Source: Ceratotherium simum simum | Lineage: Eukaryota > Chordata > Mammalia > Perissodactyla > Rhinocerotidae | Direction of reading: 5' to 3' | NCBI RefSeq assembly: GCF_000283155.1 | Contig: NW_004454260.1 | Span: 4,367,749 to 4,431,748, forward strand | DNA length: 64,000 bases | Shown: in pieces, positions 45,763-57,253 of the stretch | Layout: each line of letters starts with the position of its first letter | Position numbering within the stretch: position 1 is the stretch's first letter | The notes under the pieces: model-generated | The model's database searches: none | What the model was told of the DNA's origin: nothing | Seen by the model: only the letters and a program-made list of their open reading frames with translations | Translations under genes and position numbers: made by a program

Positions 45763-45985
45763 GGGCGGGCCCCGTGGCTTAGCGGTTAAGTGCGCGCGCT
45801 CTGCTGCTGGCGGCCCGGGTTCGGATCCCGGGTGTGCACCGACGCACCGCTTCTCCGGCCATGCTGAGGCCGCGTCCCACATACAGCAACTAGAAGGATG
45901 TGCAGCTGTGACACACAACTATCTACTGGGGCTTTGGGGGGAAAAATAAATAAATAAAATCTTAAAAAAATAAAATAAAATAAAG
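45763..45985 (+). mobile_element. ERE SINE, young-looking copy
   Basis: CCCCGTGGCTTAGCGGTTAA, GCGGCCCGGGTTCGGATCCC (an intact B box, GGTTCGGATCC) and CTATCTACTGGGGCTTTGGG, then an A-rich tail. The TSD TAGAGATTTA is at 45753-45762 and 45986-45995. Many CpGs survive, which suggests a recent insertion. Confidence 0.95.
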
Positions 45986-45995
45986 TAGAGATTTA

Positions 45996-47229
45996 TTTGC
46001 CTGGTTTTAATCTGTGTCAATTACATTTCTCTCATAACAGAGAGGCCAGCGTTTCTTATTTTGGAGTTTTGTGATAGGGCTTTCCTGCTTTTGTTTTCAT
46101 TCCCTTCACTGCCCTGTTCTAGTGGAGTGATTAACAGGATACCTTTAGTCAAGTCTTTGTGAAGAACTGGAGTGTTTTATTTGGTCAGTACACAAGAAAA
46201 TTTCTAGTTACAGGCATTTTTCTAGTTATACACCTGACTTCTTCTTGTACCATTTTATTTATCTACTGTTCATTGGTGCCTACTGTGTGCCAGGTACTAT
46301 TAGATGCAAAGATGTCTGGCAGTTAAAGCCTTTTTTTGTGTAGTGTTACTGTCCCAACTGCTTGGTGCATGGTATACCATGTCAATATTTTTTGAAAGAA
46401 TGAGGGAGTTAAAGGCTAGGCCCTTGTTTTGTATTTGTGTGTGTGTTCAGGTTTAGCTCATGCAATTGTAGTTTATTTTGCAAAGCAGATTTTTTTAAAA
46501 AAGAAAACAAATTTCTGTAAACTTAATCCCATTTATTTCCTTGTAGTTTTAAAATTTAAGCTAAATCTCTTCAGGGAATTTGATTCTAAAACATAATAAA
46601 TAATAGCAGGAATGCTGTAGATCTTTTAAAAATAAAAATATAAAGTGAAAATGTTGCCAAATTTTAGTGTGGTACTAGGTGTAATTTACCCAGTACTTGA
46701 CACTTGCTGTGTTGTTTGATCCTGCTGTCAGCTGAGGTGGGCGGGGCAAACATGACTGTCCCTGTGACTGCACCCTTATAGTAGCATATAGTGTGGGTTT
46801 CAGACAAGTCCCCTGATTTTCCTCAAGTGTCTGTGGCTGATACATCGCAGAGACAGGACACTGCCTGGTCTCCTACCTCCTGTCATTTCAGTCTTCTCTG
46901 AAGGGGATACTCCTTTCTGTACCAGCTTGCAAATGGCTAGATTAGGCTCACTGGGTTTGAAGAATCCTTTAGCAGCATTCAGTGGTAAGTGAAGTGTCTA
47001 ACTCTTCAAAAACGGGATTAGTAATATATATACTCATCTGATAAACAAAATATAGCACTATTAAAAAAATGCTTGTGAGACTTTTTTCAAACATTGAACA
47101 CTTTTGTGCTGATTGGGTCATTCTTCTTACCTCAGGTAAGAGCTGATGGGCTTGATGAAAATGTGTGGTGAAGAACCAGCCAGACCTTTCTGAACCGTTC
47201 CGTCCTGAATGTATTTTATAATCTATAGT
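45996..47229. other. Mostly unique sequence
   Basis: A MIR/L2-like end (GCCTACTGTGTGCCAGGTAC) near 46276. No gene recognised. Confidence 0.4.
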
Positions 47230-47330
47230 GGGGTAATAATACCAGCCTTGCAGAAGTGTTCTGAGGATTAAATGAGATAATCCATGTAAGCACAGTGCTA
47301 CTAATGTGAGGTGCTCAATATTTGATAACA
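47230..47330 (+). repeat. MIR 3' fragment
   Basis: GAGGATTAAATGAGATAATC, then CATGTAAGCACAGTGCTA and GGTGCTCAATATTTG, as at the sense MIR 3' end. Confidence 0.65.
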
Positions 47331-48520
47331 ACACCAAAATCAAGCAAAAACAAGTAAAAACCTAAACACCAAGGGGGAAAATAAAACTATTTTTAGGTGC
47401 CTTTAAAGACTTTATAATTGAAATTCTCATTGCAATAATTTTTATCTATTTATTAATGCAGTTTCTCCAAGGACATCTACTGTCAACCTAATTTCACTAT
47501 TCCATGTGAAAGGATCAAAATAATTTCCTTTTAAAATAAAAACTCCCCAATTCGGTATGACTTTTCATAGTGAGTCTGTTAGTGAGCCTTTATTACATCA
47601 TTACCAAGTAAATATTTTAAAGACCTGTGGCTGTGCTACCCTACATCTCAGGGCTTAGGAATTTGAGAGACAATTGGAATTTTAGTCTTTAAATAGAACT
47701 TTGGGTAATAAAATGAGGTCGATTATCAACAGCAAAGCTTGATAAATATGATTATAACAATGGTATTAATTCAGCATAACAAGATATCCATTAAAATCAA
47801 ACTAATTAGGAAATATTTAATTGGCTTCTAGGAAAAAATAGAAAATGTTATAGAGTGAATTGCCACCCAAAATCAGGAACAGAGGATTGGAATTGATTCT
47901 GAGACCTTTTCATGCTACTAAAATACATCATTCTAATACTTTAATGTTTAGAGAGAAAAGAACTCGAAAATAGGTGTTTAAAATTTTTGGCCTGTCTTAC
48001 GGGGATAATAATGAATAATTAATTTCACCCTTTAGGTAATATTTTTGGATAATGGGGCAAGTTTTGGATAAAAACTTGCCACTTTTTATAGCTACAATTA
48101 AGGAATTATTGTAAAATTCAGTAAGACTACAAAATTCACAAATTTATTATCTCATTTAAAAAACTGAAACATTTCTTCAAATGCTCAAATGGTTCCTTGA
48201 AATCATTTTGTGATGGAATTCTTTAAAAAATATATTATTACTCTTTTCTTTATTTTTAGTGCATGTACTTAATGCTGTTGGACTTCTTTGGTGATTCATG
48301 TTGATTATTTTCCAGTATTGAAATACGGTGACGTTGTCCTCGTGGGCTATAAATATCTGCCTAATCATCTAAGGCATTATGGTACATTATTTTAACATAT
48401 GAATAACCAGATTTTAAATAAAGATCTAATAACAGTTTTAGTTAAATTATTGTTATTTAACAACTAGACATTAGCCTCTATTGTAAACATACATACAGAA
48501 TCTTAACAAAAAGTGTTCTA
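47331..48520. other. Unassigned AT-rich sequence
   Basis: No gene or named repeat seen. Confidence 0.4.
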
Positions 48521-48524
48521 AGTC

Positions 48525-48715
48525 CTTTTCAAGTATTAGCTCATTAATTCTTTACAACAACCTAGTGGTGATGTTTTATGGTTATCCTCATTTTCCAGAG
48601 TCACGGGGAAATTTAGTACCTTGTCCAAGGGTACCCACTAGTAAGTGGTGGAGTCTGGATTTGAATTCTTTTCAGTCTGGCCCTAGATCCTGCCCTCTTA
48701 ATCACCATGGTCGTC
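48525..48715 (-). repeat. MIR SINE, antisense
   Basis: TAGCTCATTAATTCTTTAC, CCTCATTTTCCAGAGTCACG, ACTAGTAAGTGGTGGAGTCT and GGATTTGAATTC follow reversed MIR order. Confidence 0.75.
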
Positions 48716-48814
48716 CTTTTGCTTCTGTGATGAATGGACTTTGTTTTTCATTTTGGGCGATCTGTGGCCTGTTTTCCTTTCATCCTGATTTTTGTTTGTC
48801 TTGAACTATTTCGT

Positions 48815-49245
48815 TCAGTGATTTGTTCCTTCAGCAAATATTTACTGAGCACCCGTTATGTGGTGCTAAGGGCTTAGCAGTAATCCAGATAGGCCTTATC
48901 TGTTGGAGTGTCCAACAGTCCTTGACTGTTGCAGCTTAATGTCTAGGAGGGAGGACAGGTATAGTGGAGTGAAACTTACTTTGGAGTCAGAGAGAACTCC
49001 CTGAGAATCTAGGACCTGAGAGGTGAGCAGGATTAAGCCACATTGGGAAGGAGATGTGAGGAGAAGAGGGGTGACATTCTAGAAAGAGGGAGCAGTCAAG
49101 TGCAAAGGCCAGAGATGAGAGGCCGCGTAGGAGTTCAGGGAACTGCAAGGAAGTCCATTATGGCTGAAGCTCAGGGTTTTGAAGTGGGAATGGGAGACGT
49201 AAAGGGTGTAAATAGTGTTCTAAGCTCAGACAGAAGAGTAAAAGA
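48815..49245 (+). repeat. Ancient interspersed repeat, third copy
   Basis: CAGCAAATATTTACTGAGCA, then AGCAGTCAAGTGCAAAGGCC and GATGAGAGGC, as in the repeat at 26660-28060. Confidence 0.55.
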
Positions 49246-49289
49246 ATTGGTTAAGTTTATACTTTATTGTAATTTCTAGGATAATAAAA

Positions 49290-49545
49290 GCATAAAAACA
49301 GTGTACAGCTTCTGAACTTGTAGGGGCATGGAATAATAAACAAATCAATTTAAAAGGAGGCAAGAAACGAGCTTAAAATAAAATAGATGGGACAAATAGC
49401 ACAAAATAAGATGGTAAGTGTAAACCCAAGTATATTCGTAATGACATTAAATGTGTATGAACTAAACACACCAATTAAAAGACAGAGATTGTCAGACTGA
49501 TAAAAACCAACCAACCAAACAAGGCCTTGTTTTTACTTGACAGAG
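49290..49545 (+). repeat. L1 fragment around the ORF2 start
   Basis: ATGACATTAAATGTGTATGA, then AACACACCAATTAAAAGACA and GAGATTGTCAGACTGATAAA correspond to the first codons of an old L1 ORF2, preceded by inter-ORF sequence. Confidence 0.7.
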
Positions 49546-52169
49546 AATACCACAAAACAGGAAATGACCAGAGATGCCTGTGAGATCATACCCCCATCTC
49601 CTCACCTCTCCCTATTCCCTGGGAGCCGCCACCTTCTTGGGAAGGGCCCTGGACTTCCCCTGTAAGTGCAGTGGAGGTTGTATTGGAACCTGGCAGGTTA
49701 GCTGTGTCTGAGGTACGCAGCACTGGCTCCCCGCCAGCCTGTGAGACCTTTCTGGCAGAGGTGGAGTCTTATTCACATCCCAGTGACTTAAGTAGTGTTT
49801 GGCGTGCGGTAGTGTTGGGCATTCATAAGTATAAATACCATATCTAGTATTTATCGTGTGTATACTTTTGATTTCTGTGTGAGATTATAAACTCTCTGCA
49901 GGCAAGGAACCTGTTATACTTTTGACTTTTCCCTGATATCTGCTAAGTATAGGTAGATACATAATAAATATTTCTTGTTTAATTAATTCAGTCAAGGTTA
50001 AATCTGACTTCTGCATAAGGATATTATTCTAGCACTCATTACCTTCGAGGTATGTTTTCACATCAGAGAAAAAACAAAAACCACTTCTTTATACAGTAAA
50101 GGACCTAATAACCTACTTTTCCATAAATATGTTTTCCAAGTAGAAGAATGTTCTTTTGTACTTTGAAAAGCATGATTTATTTAATATCAAAATAAATGCT
50201 TTACTCATATAAAAGCTGTAATAAAATAGTTGTAGTAAAATAAAAAATATTTTTCTTGGAAGAAATATTGAGCAGAGCATACCAAAATAGCAATTTCTTT
50301 TTTTGGAGTGAAAGATACTCTTGATTCTATTAGTCTAAATGCCTAAAGTTCTCGTTAAGTAAGAATGTGCTGCCTAAGATGAAACTCAGTTGATTTCATG
50401 TACGAGCTGCTCATTATGAATGGAAAGAATTACAGGATACAAAGTATAAGCAAGACTGTTTTTAATTAGAATGTATAAGAATTTAAACATGGAGCCAGAG
50501 TCTAGTTGGATATACTTCTTTGCAATAGATATTTTGGAAACATTTAGTGAGACATAAAGATAGCTAAATACTGCTCCCCCCTAACGTGCTGGTGGTTCTC
50601 CTGTTTAGTGACCTAATTTAGTAATCACAGAATTTTAAAGCAAGAAAAAGATCTCAGAAATCTCTTCTCACCCTCTCATCCTCCAGGTGAGAAAATAGGC
50701 CCATAGTGGTGAAGGGACTAGACTGAAGTCATAGAGCTGACTTTAGAAGGAACTAGACATTCGGGCTCTGTCTGGTTTTCTTTTGTTGAGGCTGAACTGC
50801 TTCGCTGCTGCCTGAAAGTTCTGCTGTGGTTGTGGCCTCGTACTGGCCTTAGTGCAGTGATAAGAAGGGTAGGATGTAGGGAGAAGGACGGGAGAGAGGT
50901 TGAGAGAGAGTAAGAGGGTCAGAGAGAGAGATCAGAGCCTGCGATCGAGAGAAGGAGAGACGGAGAGGATGATCAAGGAACACGTATGTCCACTTTGCTC
51001 CTTCTCAGAAGTGGTCCAGTAAAGCAGTGTCTGGTGCACACATGAGGTGAGGGGAGACTGGCAGTGGTGGGCATCTAGGAACAGCCTGAACTTGCAGTAT
51101 AAACCCCTTCTTGAACTTACTCTGTCTGTAGGCTTGTTGGCTGTAGTTCAGTCTCACCAGTAGAGCTGGCTGTCTCAGGTTATGTAGAGATGTTAAGGAG
51201 AGAAGTAAATTGAAATTTGTGTTGCTGATAATTTGTCAGTTTTCAGATTTTTCAAATCTTAGCAAAAGTGTATAACCTCACATTTCCCTTTCTACTTTCA
51301 AACCTGAGCAAAAAATCCTGTGACCCTTGTTACTTACTTAGGGTTTGATTTTTGTAAGAGAAGTCATAATGCAAACTAATTTTCTGAAGGTATTTTGAAT
51401 GTTTGTTATCCTTTCCCACTTCACTCGGGCCTGTTATGGATTTGCTGCTGTGAAACAAGTGTGGAAACACCAGCGTGTGGGCGTGTGGTGCTGCTTTTCA
51501 ACGTTGCTCACAGTGCCCTCTGGACTTGCATCAAGCCTGTGGCATTTACCTGGGGCCGGATTCGGGCTATTAAATCCCAGCCTACCTCCCTGAAGTTGAG
51601 TGGGCGCCCGGCACAGTCAAGGATGGCAGTCTTAGCTGATTATCAGTTCTTTTCTTCCGTATTATCATGATATCTACCTCACGGGCTCTGGTTACATCAT
51701 TGGAAGTCTGTCTATTTAACCTCTTCAATTGGTAGATTCTTGAGTTGGAAGTAAATTGTGACAGGTAAAATTTTCTTCTTACACAAGTAATGTATGTTCA
51801 TTTTAGAAAATCAGAAAATAGGAAAAGCAAAAAGAAGAAAATATAAATAATCTATAATCCACCTCCTAGAGAAACCACTGGTAACAGTTTAGTGCACATC
51901 TAAATGCTTTTCAGTGTACATTTATTTGCATAATATTAAATATATTTTAATAAAAATGAGTTTTTGCTGTATATACTGTTTTTTACTAGCATTTCTCATT
52001 TGACATATTCTATACATCTCTTATGTCAATAAATATAATTTTGTATTTTCAAAAGACAAATCTCTGTCTCTATCTTTTAAAATATAAGTAAAAAGAAAAC
52101 AAAAAAGGCCCATAAGCTCACAACCCATGTTGATATATTCCAGTGGTTAGTAATAAAATAACTGGTTAC
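49546..52169. other. Mostly unique sequence with purine tract and old repeat
   Basis: A GA-rich tract lies at about 50880-50960 and a MIR-like core near 50640-50760. An old AT-rich repeat (CAAGTAATGTATGTTCATTT, then AACCACTGGTAACAGTTTAG) spans about 51780-52050. No gene is recognised; the frames at 51395-51670 lack known motifs. Confidence 0.4.
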
Positions 52170-52385
52170 TTACTGTGTTCCAGGGGCTGTTTTATCTGTT
52201 AGCTCCTTTAATCCTCACAGAAGCTGTGAGAAGTAGGTCCTGTTATTACCCCTGTTTTACAGATGAGGGTGCTGAGGCTAAGTGTTTAAGTACCTTCCCA
52301 AAGCTGTAGAGCTGGTAAGAAATGAGCCCAGATTAGGACCCAGGCAGTCTGGCTCCAGAGCCTGTTTCTTAACCATGTACCACAC
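52170..52385 (-). repeat. MIR SINE, antisense
   Basis: CTTACTGTGTTCCAGGGGCT, AATCCTCACAGAAGCTGTGA, TTTTACAGATGAGGGTGCTG and CCCAGGCAGTCTGGCTCCAG. Confidence 0.85.
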
Positions 52386-52789
52386 TGTAAAACTTTAAAA
52401 ACAAACAAACAGACAAACAATGCTTTTATGTCAATTTTAGCATCCCTGCATCCACCATCCATCCATCTCTGTTTATACAAAAGGGATCGTACACATTTTT
52501 CTTTTAAAAAAAAAGTTAATAAACTTGGAATTCTTTCTCTCTGAGCCATGTACAGAGCTCTCTCATTCTCTGTAACAGCCACATAGACATCCTTTGTGGA
52601 CCTTGGTTTAGTTATCTAGTTCACTATGATGGACAATTTGGTTGTTTCCAGATGTTTGCAATTGTAGGCAATGCAGCAATAATTTTCTTACCATAAGAGT
52701 AATATTTACTGAGAAGTAAAATCAAGTACTATATGTAAAGTTCATAGAATGGTGCCTGCTGCATTGTAAGATGGTTATTGCTATTACTA
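52386..52789. other. Old repeat remnant, family uncertain
   Basis: TTGGTTGTTTCCAGATGTTT, then AATGCAGCAATAATTTTC near 52640-52690 resemble a decayed LINE-type tail. No gene. Confidence 0.4.
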
Positions 52790-52985
52790 TTAATATCATG
52801 TACCACGCACTGCTAAATTTTATTTTATCTTCAGAATATCCCTGTGAGGTAGATATCCCTGTTTACAGTTGAGGAAACAAAGGCCTGGAGAGGTTAAACT
52901 GTTCTCTTTGTGTCACGCAGTAGTAAAATGTAGGATGAGAACCCAGCCTTCTGGCTCTGGAGCACATGGTCTTACCACTCCTGTC
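52790..52985 (-). repeat. MIR SINE, antisense
   Basis: ATCTTCAGAATATCCCTGTG, TTACAGTTGAGGAAACAAAG and TCTGGCTCTGGAGCACATGG in reversed MIR order. Confidence 0.75.
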
Positions 52986-53324
52986 TGTGTGTCCAACTTC
53001 AAGGGGCCAGGCGTTGTTATCTTCCCGGGGCACCCGGAGGTGGAGGAGCCCAGAGGCTGGTGAACAGTAGTGTCTGCACATGCTCCCGCTAAGAGAGTGT
53101 GAGAGCGCCTGTCTCAGAATACCCTTGCTAGTCTTGAGGATTGCAGATGTCACAATTTTTGATAGGTGAAAAATGATACCTCTATTGTATTAACTTAATA
53201 ATGAATAAAGTTGAACAATGCATGTTTATTGTTCATTTGTACTTTTTTCTGTAAACTGCCTTTTTTCATTTTTCTATTGGATAGTTCTTTTTTTTAAATA
53301 TACATTGTGAAAGGAATCCCTCCA
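52986..53324. other. Unassigned sequence
   Basis: No gene or named repeat seen. Confidence 0.35.
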
Positions 53325-53561
53325 TCTAGTTAATTAACATTCATCACATATTTATTTTTATTTATTTTTTTATGAGAACATTTAAGTTCTACTCTCTTAG
53401 CACCTTTAAATTATACAGTACAATGTTGTCAACTATAATCTTCTTGTTTTATATTAGATCCTCAGACCTTATTCATCTTATAGCTGAAAGTCTGTGCCCT
53501 TTTACCAACTTCTCCTATTTCTACTGGCAACCACTTTTCTACTCCCTCCTATATGTTTGAC

Positions 53562-53818
53562 TTTTTTTTTGTGTGTGTGTGTGTGTGTGTGAGGAAGATC
53601 AGCCCTGAGCTAACATCCATTGCCAATCCTCCTCATTTTGCTGAGGAAGATCAGCCCTGAGCTAACATCCGTGCCCATCTTCCTCTACTTTATATGGGAC
53701 CCCACCACAGCATGGCTCGACAAGCTGTGTGTTGGTGCATACCCGGGATCCGAACCTGTGAACCCCAGGCTGCCAAAACAGAGCTTGTACACTTAACCGC
53801 TTGCGCCACCGGGCTGGC
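53562..53818 (-). mobile_element. ERE SINE, antisense
   Basis: Preceded by (TG)n from its tail end, then GAGGAAGATCAGCCCTGAGC twice, ending CACCGGGCTGGCCC. It lies directly before another antisense ERE. CCTATATG-TTTGACTTTTT at 53548-53565 recurs after the second copy, so the pair behaves as one nested insertion. Confidence 0.9.
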
Positions 53819-53821
53819 CCA

Positions 53822-54024
53822 GGTTTTTTTTTTTTTTTTTTTTCCTGAGGAAGATTGGCCCTGGGCTAACATCCGTGCCCATCTTCCTCTACTTTATATG
53901 GGATGCTGCCACAGCATGGCTTGACAAGCATTGCGTCAGTGTGCGCCCGGGATCCAAACCTGCGAACCCTGGGCTGCCGGAGCAGGAGCGCTTGCACTTA
54001 ACCACTGCGCCACCGGGCTGGCCC
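53822..54024 (-). mobile_element. ERE SINE, antisense, tandem with the preceding copy
   Basis: Starts with a run of about 20 T, then CTGAGGAAGATTGGCCCTGG, ending CACCGGGCTGGCCCC. The right flank CTATATGAGTTTGACTTTTT repeats the left flank of the first ERE. Confidence 0.9.
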
Positions 54025-54511
54025 CTATATGAGTTTGACTTTTTAAAAAAAAAAATTTTTTTTAGATTCCACATATAAGTGATACTAGGCAGTATTTGTC
54101 TTTGTCTTTACTTATTTCACCTAGCATGTCCTCAAGGTCCATCCATGTTGTTGAAAATGACAGGATTTCCTTCTTTCTCATGGCTGAGTAATACTCCATT
54201 GTATATATACCACATCTCCTTTATCCATTCATCCATTGATGGACACTTAGGTTGTTTCCATATCTTGGCTATTGTGAGTAATGCCGCAGTGAACATGGGA
54301 GTGCAGATATCTCTTCCATATCCTATTTTCATTTCCTTTGGATATATTCTCAGAGGTAGGATTGCTGGATCATATGATAGTTCTATTTTTAATTTTTTGA
54401 GGAACTCTGTACTATTTTCCACAGTGGCTATAACAGTTTACATTCCCACCTACAGTGTGCCAGGGTTCCCTTTTCTCCACATCCTTGCCAACACATATTT
54501 CTTGTCTTTTT

Positions 54512-54712
54512 TTTTTTTTTTTAATTTGTTTTTCCCCCAAAGCCCCAGTAGGTAGTTGTATGTCATAGTTGCACATCCTTTCTAGTTGCTGTATGTGGGA
54601 CACGGCCTCAGCATGGCCAGAGAAGCGGTGCGTCGGTGCGCGCCTGGGATCCGAACCCGGGCCGCCAGCAGCGGAGCGCGAGCACTTAACCGCTAAGCCA
54701 CGGGGCCGGCCC
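54512..54712 (-). mobile_element. ERE SINE, antisense, in L1
   Basis: Reversed CTACTGGGGCTTTGGGGG-type tail (CCCCCAAAGCCCCAGTAGGT) and reversed head (TTAACCGCTAAGCCACGGGG). TSD TCTTGTCTTTTT at 54500-54511 and 54713-54724. Confidence 0.93.
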
Positions 54713-55307
54713 TCTTGTCTTTTTGATGATGGCCATTCTGACATATGTGGGGTGATATCTCGTTGTGGTTTTGTTTTGCATTTGCCTGATGATTAGTGAT
54801 GTTGAGCATCTTTTCATGTACCTGTTGGCCACTTGTATGTCTTTTTCAGAAAAATGTCTATTCAATTTCTTTGCCCATTTTTTAATTGGATTGTGTGATG
54901 TTTTTTTGCTGTTGAGTTATATGAGGTTTTTTTTTATGTCTTTTGGATATTAACCCCTTAACAGATATATGATTTGCAAGTATTTTCTCCCATTCAATAG
55001 GTTGCCTTCTCATTTTATTGATGGTTTCCTTTCCTGTGCAGAAGCTTTTTAGTTTGATGTAGTCCCACTTGTTTGTTTTTGCTTTTGTTGTTTTTGGTTT
55101 TGGTGTCAAATCCAAAAGGATTATTGTCAAGACTGGTGTCAAGGAGCTTACCATAACTCTGTGTATTCTTCCTGGAGTTTTATGGTTTTAGATCTTATGT
55201 TCAAGACTTTAATCCATTTTGAGTTGATTTTTGTGTATGGTGTAAGATAGGGGTCTAGTTTCATGATAGTTCTTTCTTTTAAAAAAAATGATTTTTATGA
55301 ACTCTTT

Positions 55308-55571
55308 TTTTTTTTAATGTTTGCTTAGCTTTATTTATTTATTTATATATTTTTTGATCTAACATCTGTTGTCAATTCTCCTCTTTTTGCTGAGGAAGAT
55401 TGGCCCTGGGCTAACATCCGTGCCCATCTTCCTCTACGTTATATGGGACGCCGCCACAGCATGACTTGACAAGCGGTGCTTCGGTGTGCGCCTGGGATCC
55501 GAACCTGTGAACCTCGGGCCGCCAAAGTGGAGTGTGCGCACTTAACCGCTGCGCCACCAGGCTGGCCCCTG
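55308..55571 (-). mobile_element. ERE SINE, antisense
   Basis: GCTGAGGAAGATTGGCCCTG, CCATCTTCCTCTACGTTATA and CGCCACCAGGCTGGCCCC. TSD TGAACTCTTT at 55298-55307 and 55572-55581. Confidence 0.93.
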
Positions 55572-55581
55572 TGAACTCTTT

Positions 55582-57056
55582 ATAAAGTAAGGAAATTAGT
55601 CCGTCAACTTTCATGTGCCTTGCAAGTATTTTTCCAACATAAGCATTTTTAGTGACTGGATAATTTCCGTTATTTAGAAATACTGTAATTTCTTTGAATG
55701 GAGGGTGTTTTGCTTCCAGTTTTTCATTACAATGCTGTCAAGAACATCCGCTTAATATTTTCCTAGGCAATTTCTTAAAAGTGTAAATGGTAGATATAAG
55801 GGAAAACACATTTTTAAGGCTTTGATTCATATTATTATATTTCTCTGTAGAAAGATCGTATCTACATTGACCAGCAGTATATGATAGAGTGCCTGTGTCC
55901 CAGTAACTGATGATATTACTAATGTTATTGAAAACAAATAGGAGTTGGTCTTTCTTCTTTCGTGAATTGCCTGTTTATGCCTTCCTTAAGGAAGAGTTTG
56001 ACTTTTTGTATAATTTTTTAATTCTGAAATTCCAGTTATCTACCAATGGAGTGAACTGCCTCACTTTCCCATCACTGATGGTATTAAAGCACAAGTTAAA
56101 GATATTGGAACTGTTTAAGGCCAGGAAATGAATATTTATTAGCTTACAATTATAAGTCAGCCTTTATACCTGTTCTCACTTTTTTCTTTCTGTTTTAATG
56201 TTACAGATAAAGAACAAGAGGCTTAGATAGGCCAAGTAACTTATCCAGGGTCCCGTAGTTGTAAATGGCAGAAATAAGGTATAAAGACTGTTCTGCCTGA
56301 CCTTGTAGCATGTTTCTTTTACTCTACCACTAGCCTTCCACTCCTGGGCCGTATCTGTTTAAGAAGACGTACTTACGTTAGATGATAAGTTAGCTGTTGA
56401 GGTCTAAGGTACATTTTGACCAAAAAGATGAAATTTTCAGAAAGTATCTCTGTAGAAATTTTCTAATGTGATATACAGTATTTCAGAAACTTGCTGTGTT
56501 TTTGTTTTTACTTTTCTGCTAACTGTTCCACTAAGAACCGCAGTGTGTTAGGGATATAGACAATGGGTGGGGAGTAGGGAGAGACCTTTTCCTTAACAGC
56601 TCTGACCTCTCCCCTTTCGCCGGGCTTCCAGCTCTTGCCACCTTTGAAAGCTTTCCCTCCTGCTTGCCGCTCAGTGGGCTTCCACACTCCCGGGAGTGAC
56701 ACCTTTGCTCGCCTTGGTCCTCTCCACTAGCACGTTTCCCTTCACGCTTTGCTGGTGGAATGCTGCTCTCTCTAGTTCCCCCACACCATGGCAACAGGAC
56801 GTGGTAACTGCTTTCCTTGCGGTCAAGGAAAAAGACTTGGTATTGACCTGTTGTTTGCTGTTAGCACTGTGGTCCACCCTTTCCTCCAGTAAAAAGCAAG
56901 GAAGTACTGGACTCTGGTCCAGACTCCAGGACCTGCTGGATGTAATAGCTAGCAGGAGCTCAGCAGTTTAAACTCCAGTGTCCCATGACGACTGATTGCA
57001 GAACAGCACCCATAGCATCCTCCTTCCCTGCTCTTCTGCCCCTGCACTCTCCGTGC
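55582..57056. other. Mostly unique sequence with a MIR at about 56130-56340
   Basis: The antisense MIR piece has AATGTTACAGATAAAGAACA, then AAGTAACTTATCCAGGG. Overlapping frames on both strands at 56508-56971 occur in a GC-richer stretch but show no domain. Confidence 0.4.
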
Positions 57057-57059
57057 CTT

Positions 57060-57253
57060 TTTTTTTTGGTGAGGGAGATTGGGCCAGAGCTAACATCTGT
57101 TGCTAATCTTCCTCTATTTTTTGTATGTGGGATGCTGTCACAGCATGGCTTGATGAGTGGTGTGTGGGTCCTCGTCCAGGATCTGAATCTGTGAACCCTG
57201 GGCCGCTGAAGCTGAGTGCGTGAACTCAACGACTACACCACTGGGCTGGCCCC
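57060..57253 (-). mobile_element. ERE SINE, antisense, diverged
   Basis: GGTGAGGGAGATTGGGCCAG, CACAGCATGGCTTGATGAGT and CCACTGGGCTGGCCCC. Flanks CGTGCCTTTTTT and TGTGCTTTTTTT suggest a decayed TSD. Confidence 0.88.

Larger units (their letters stand above)
53325..55285 (-). mobile_element. Old L1 3' half, antisense, split by three EREs
   Basis: Reversed 3'UTR (GAGAACATTTAAGTTCTACT, then CTTATTCATCTTATAGCTGA) at 53325-53560. Reversed ORF2 C-terminus runs from about 54060 (CCACATATAAGTGATACTAG) to 54511, and continues from 54725 to about 55285. EREs at 53562-53818, 53822-54024 and 54512-54712 interrupt it. The 96-codon minus frame at 54132-54422 is an ORF2 C-terminal remnant. Confidence 0.88.

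Noticed and set aside
45763..45985. tRNA gene because of clear A- and B-box sequences
   Set aside because: The body, A-rich tail and TSD show a SINE. The same holds for every other ERE in the window.
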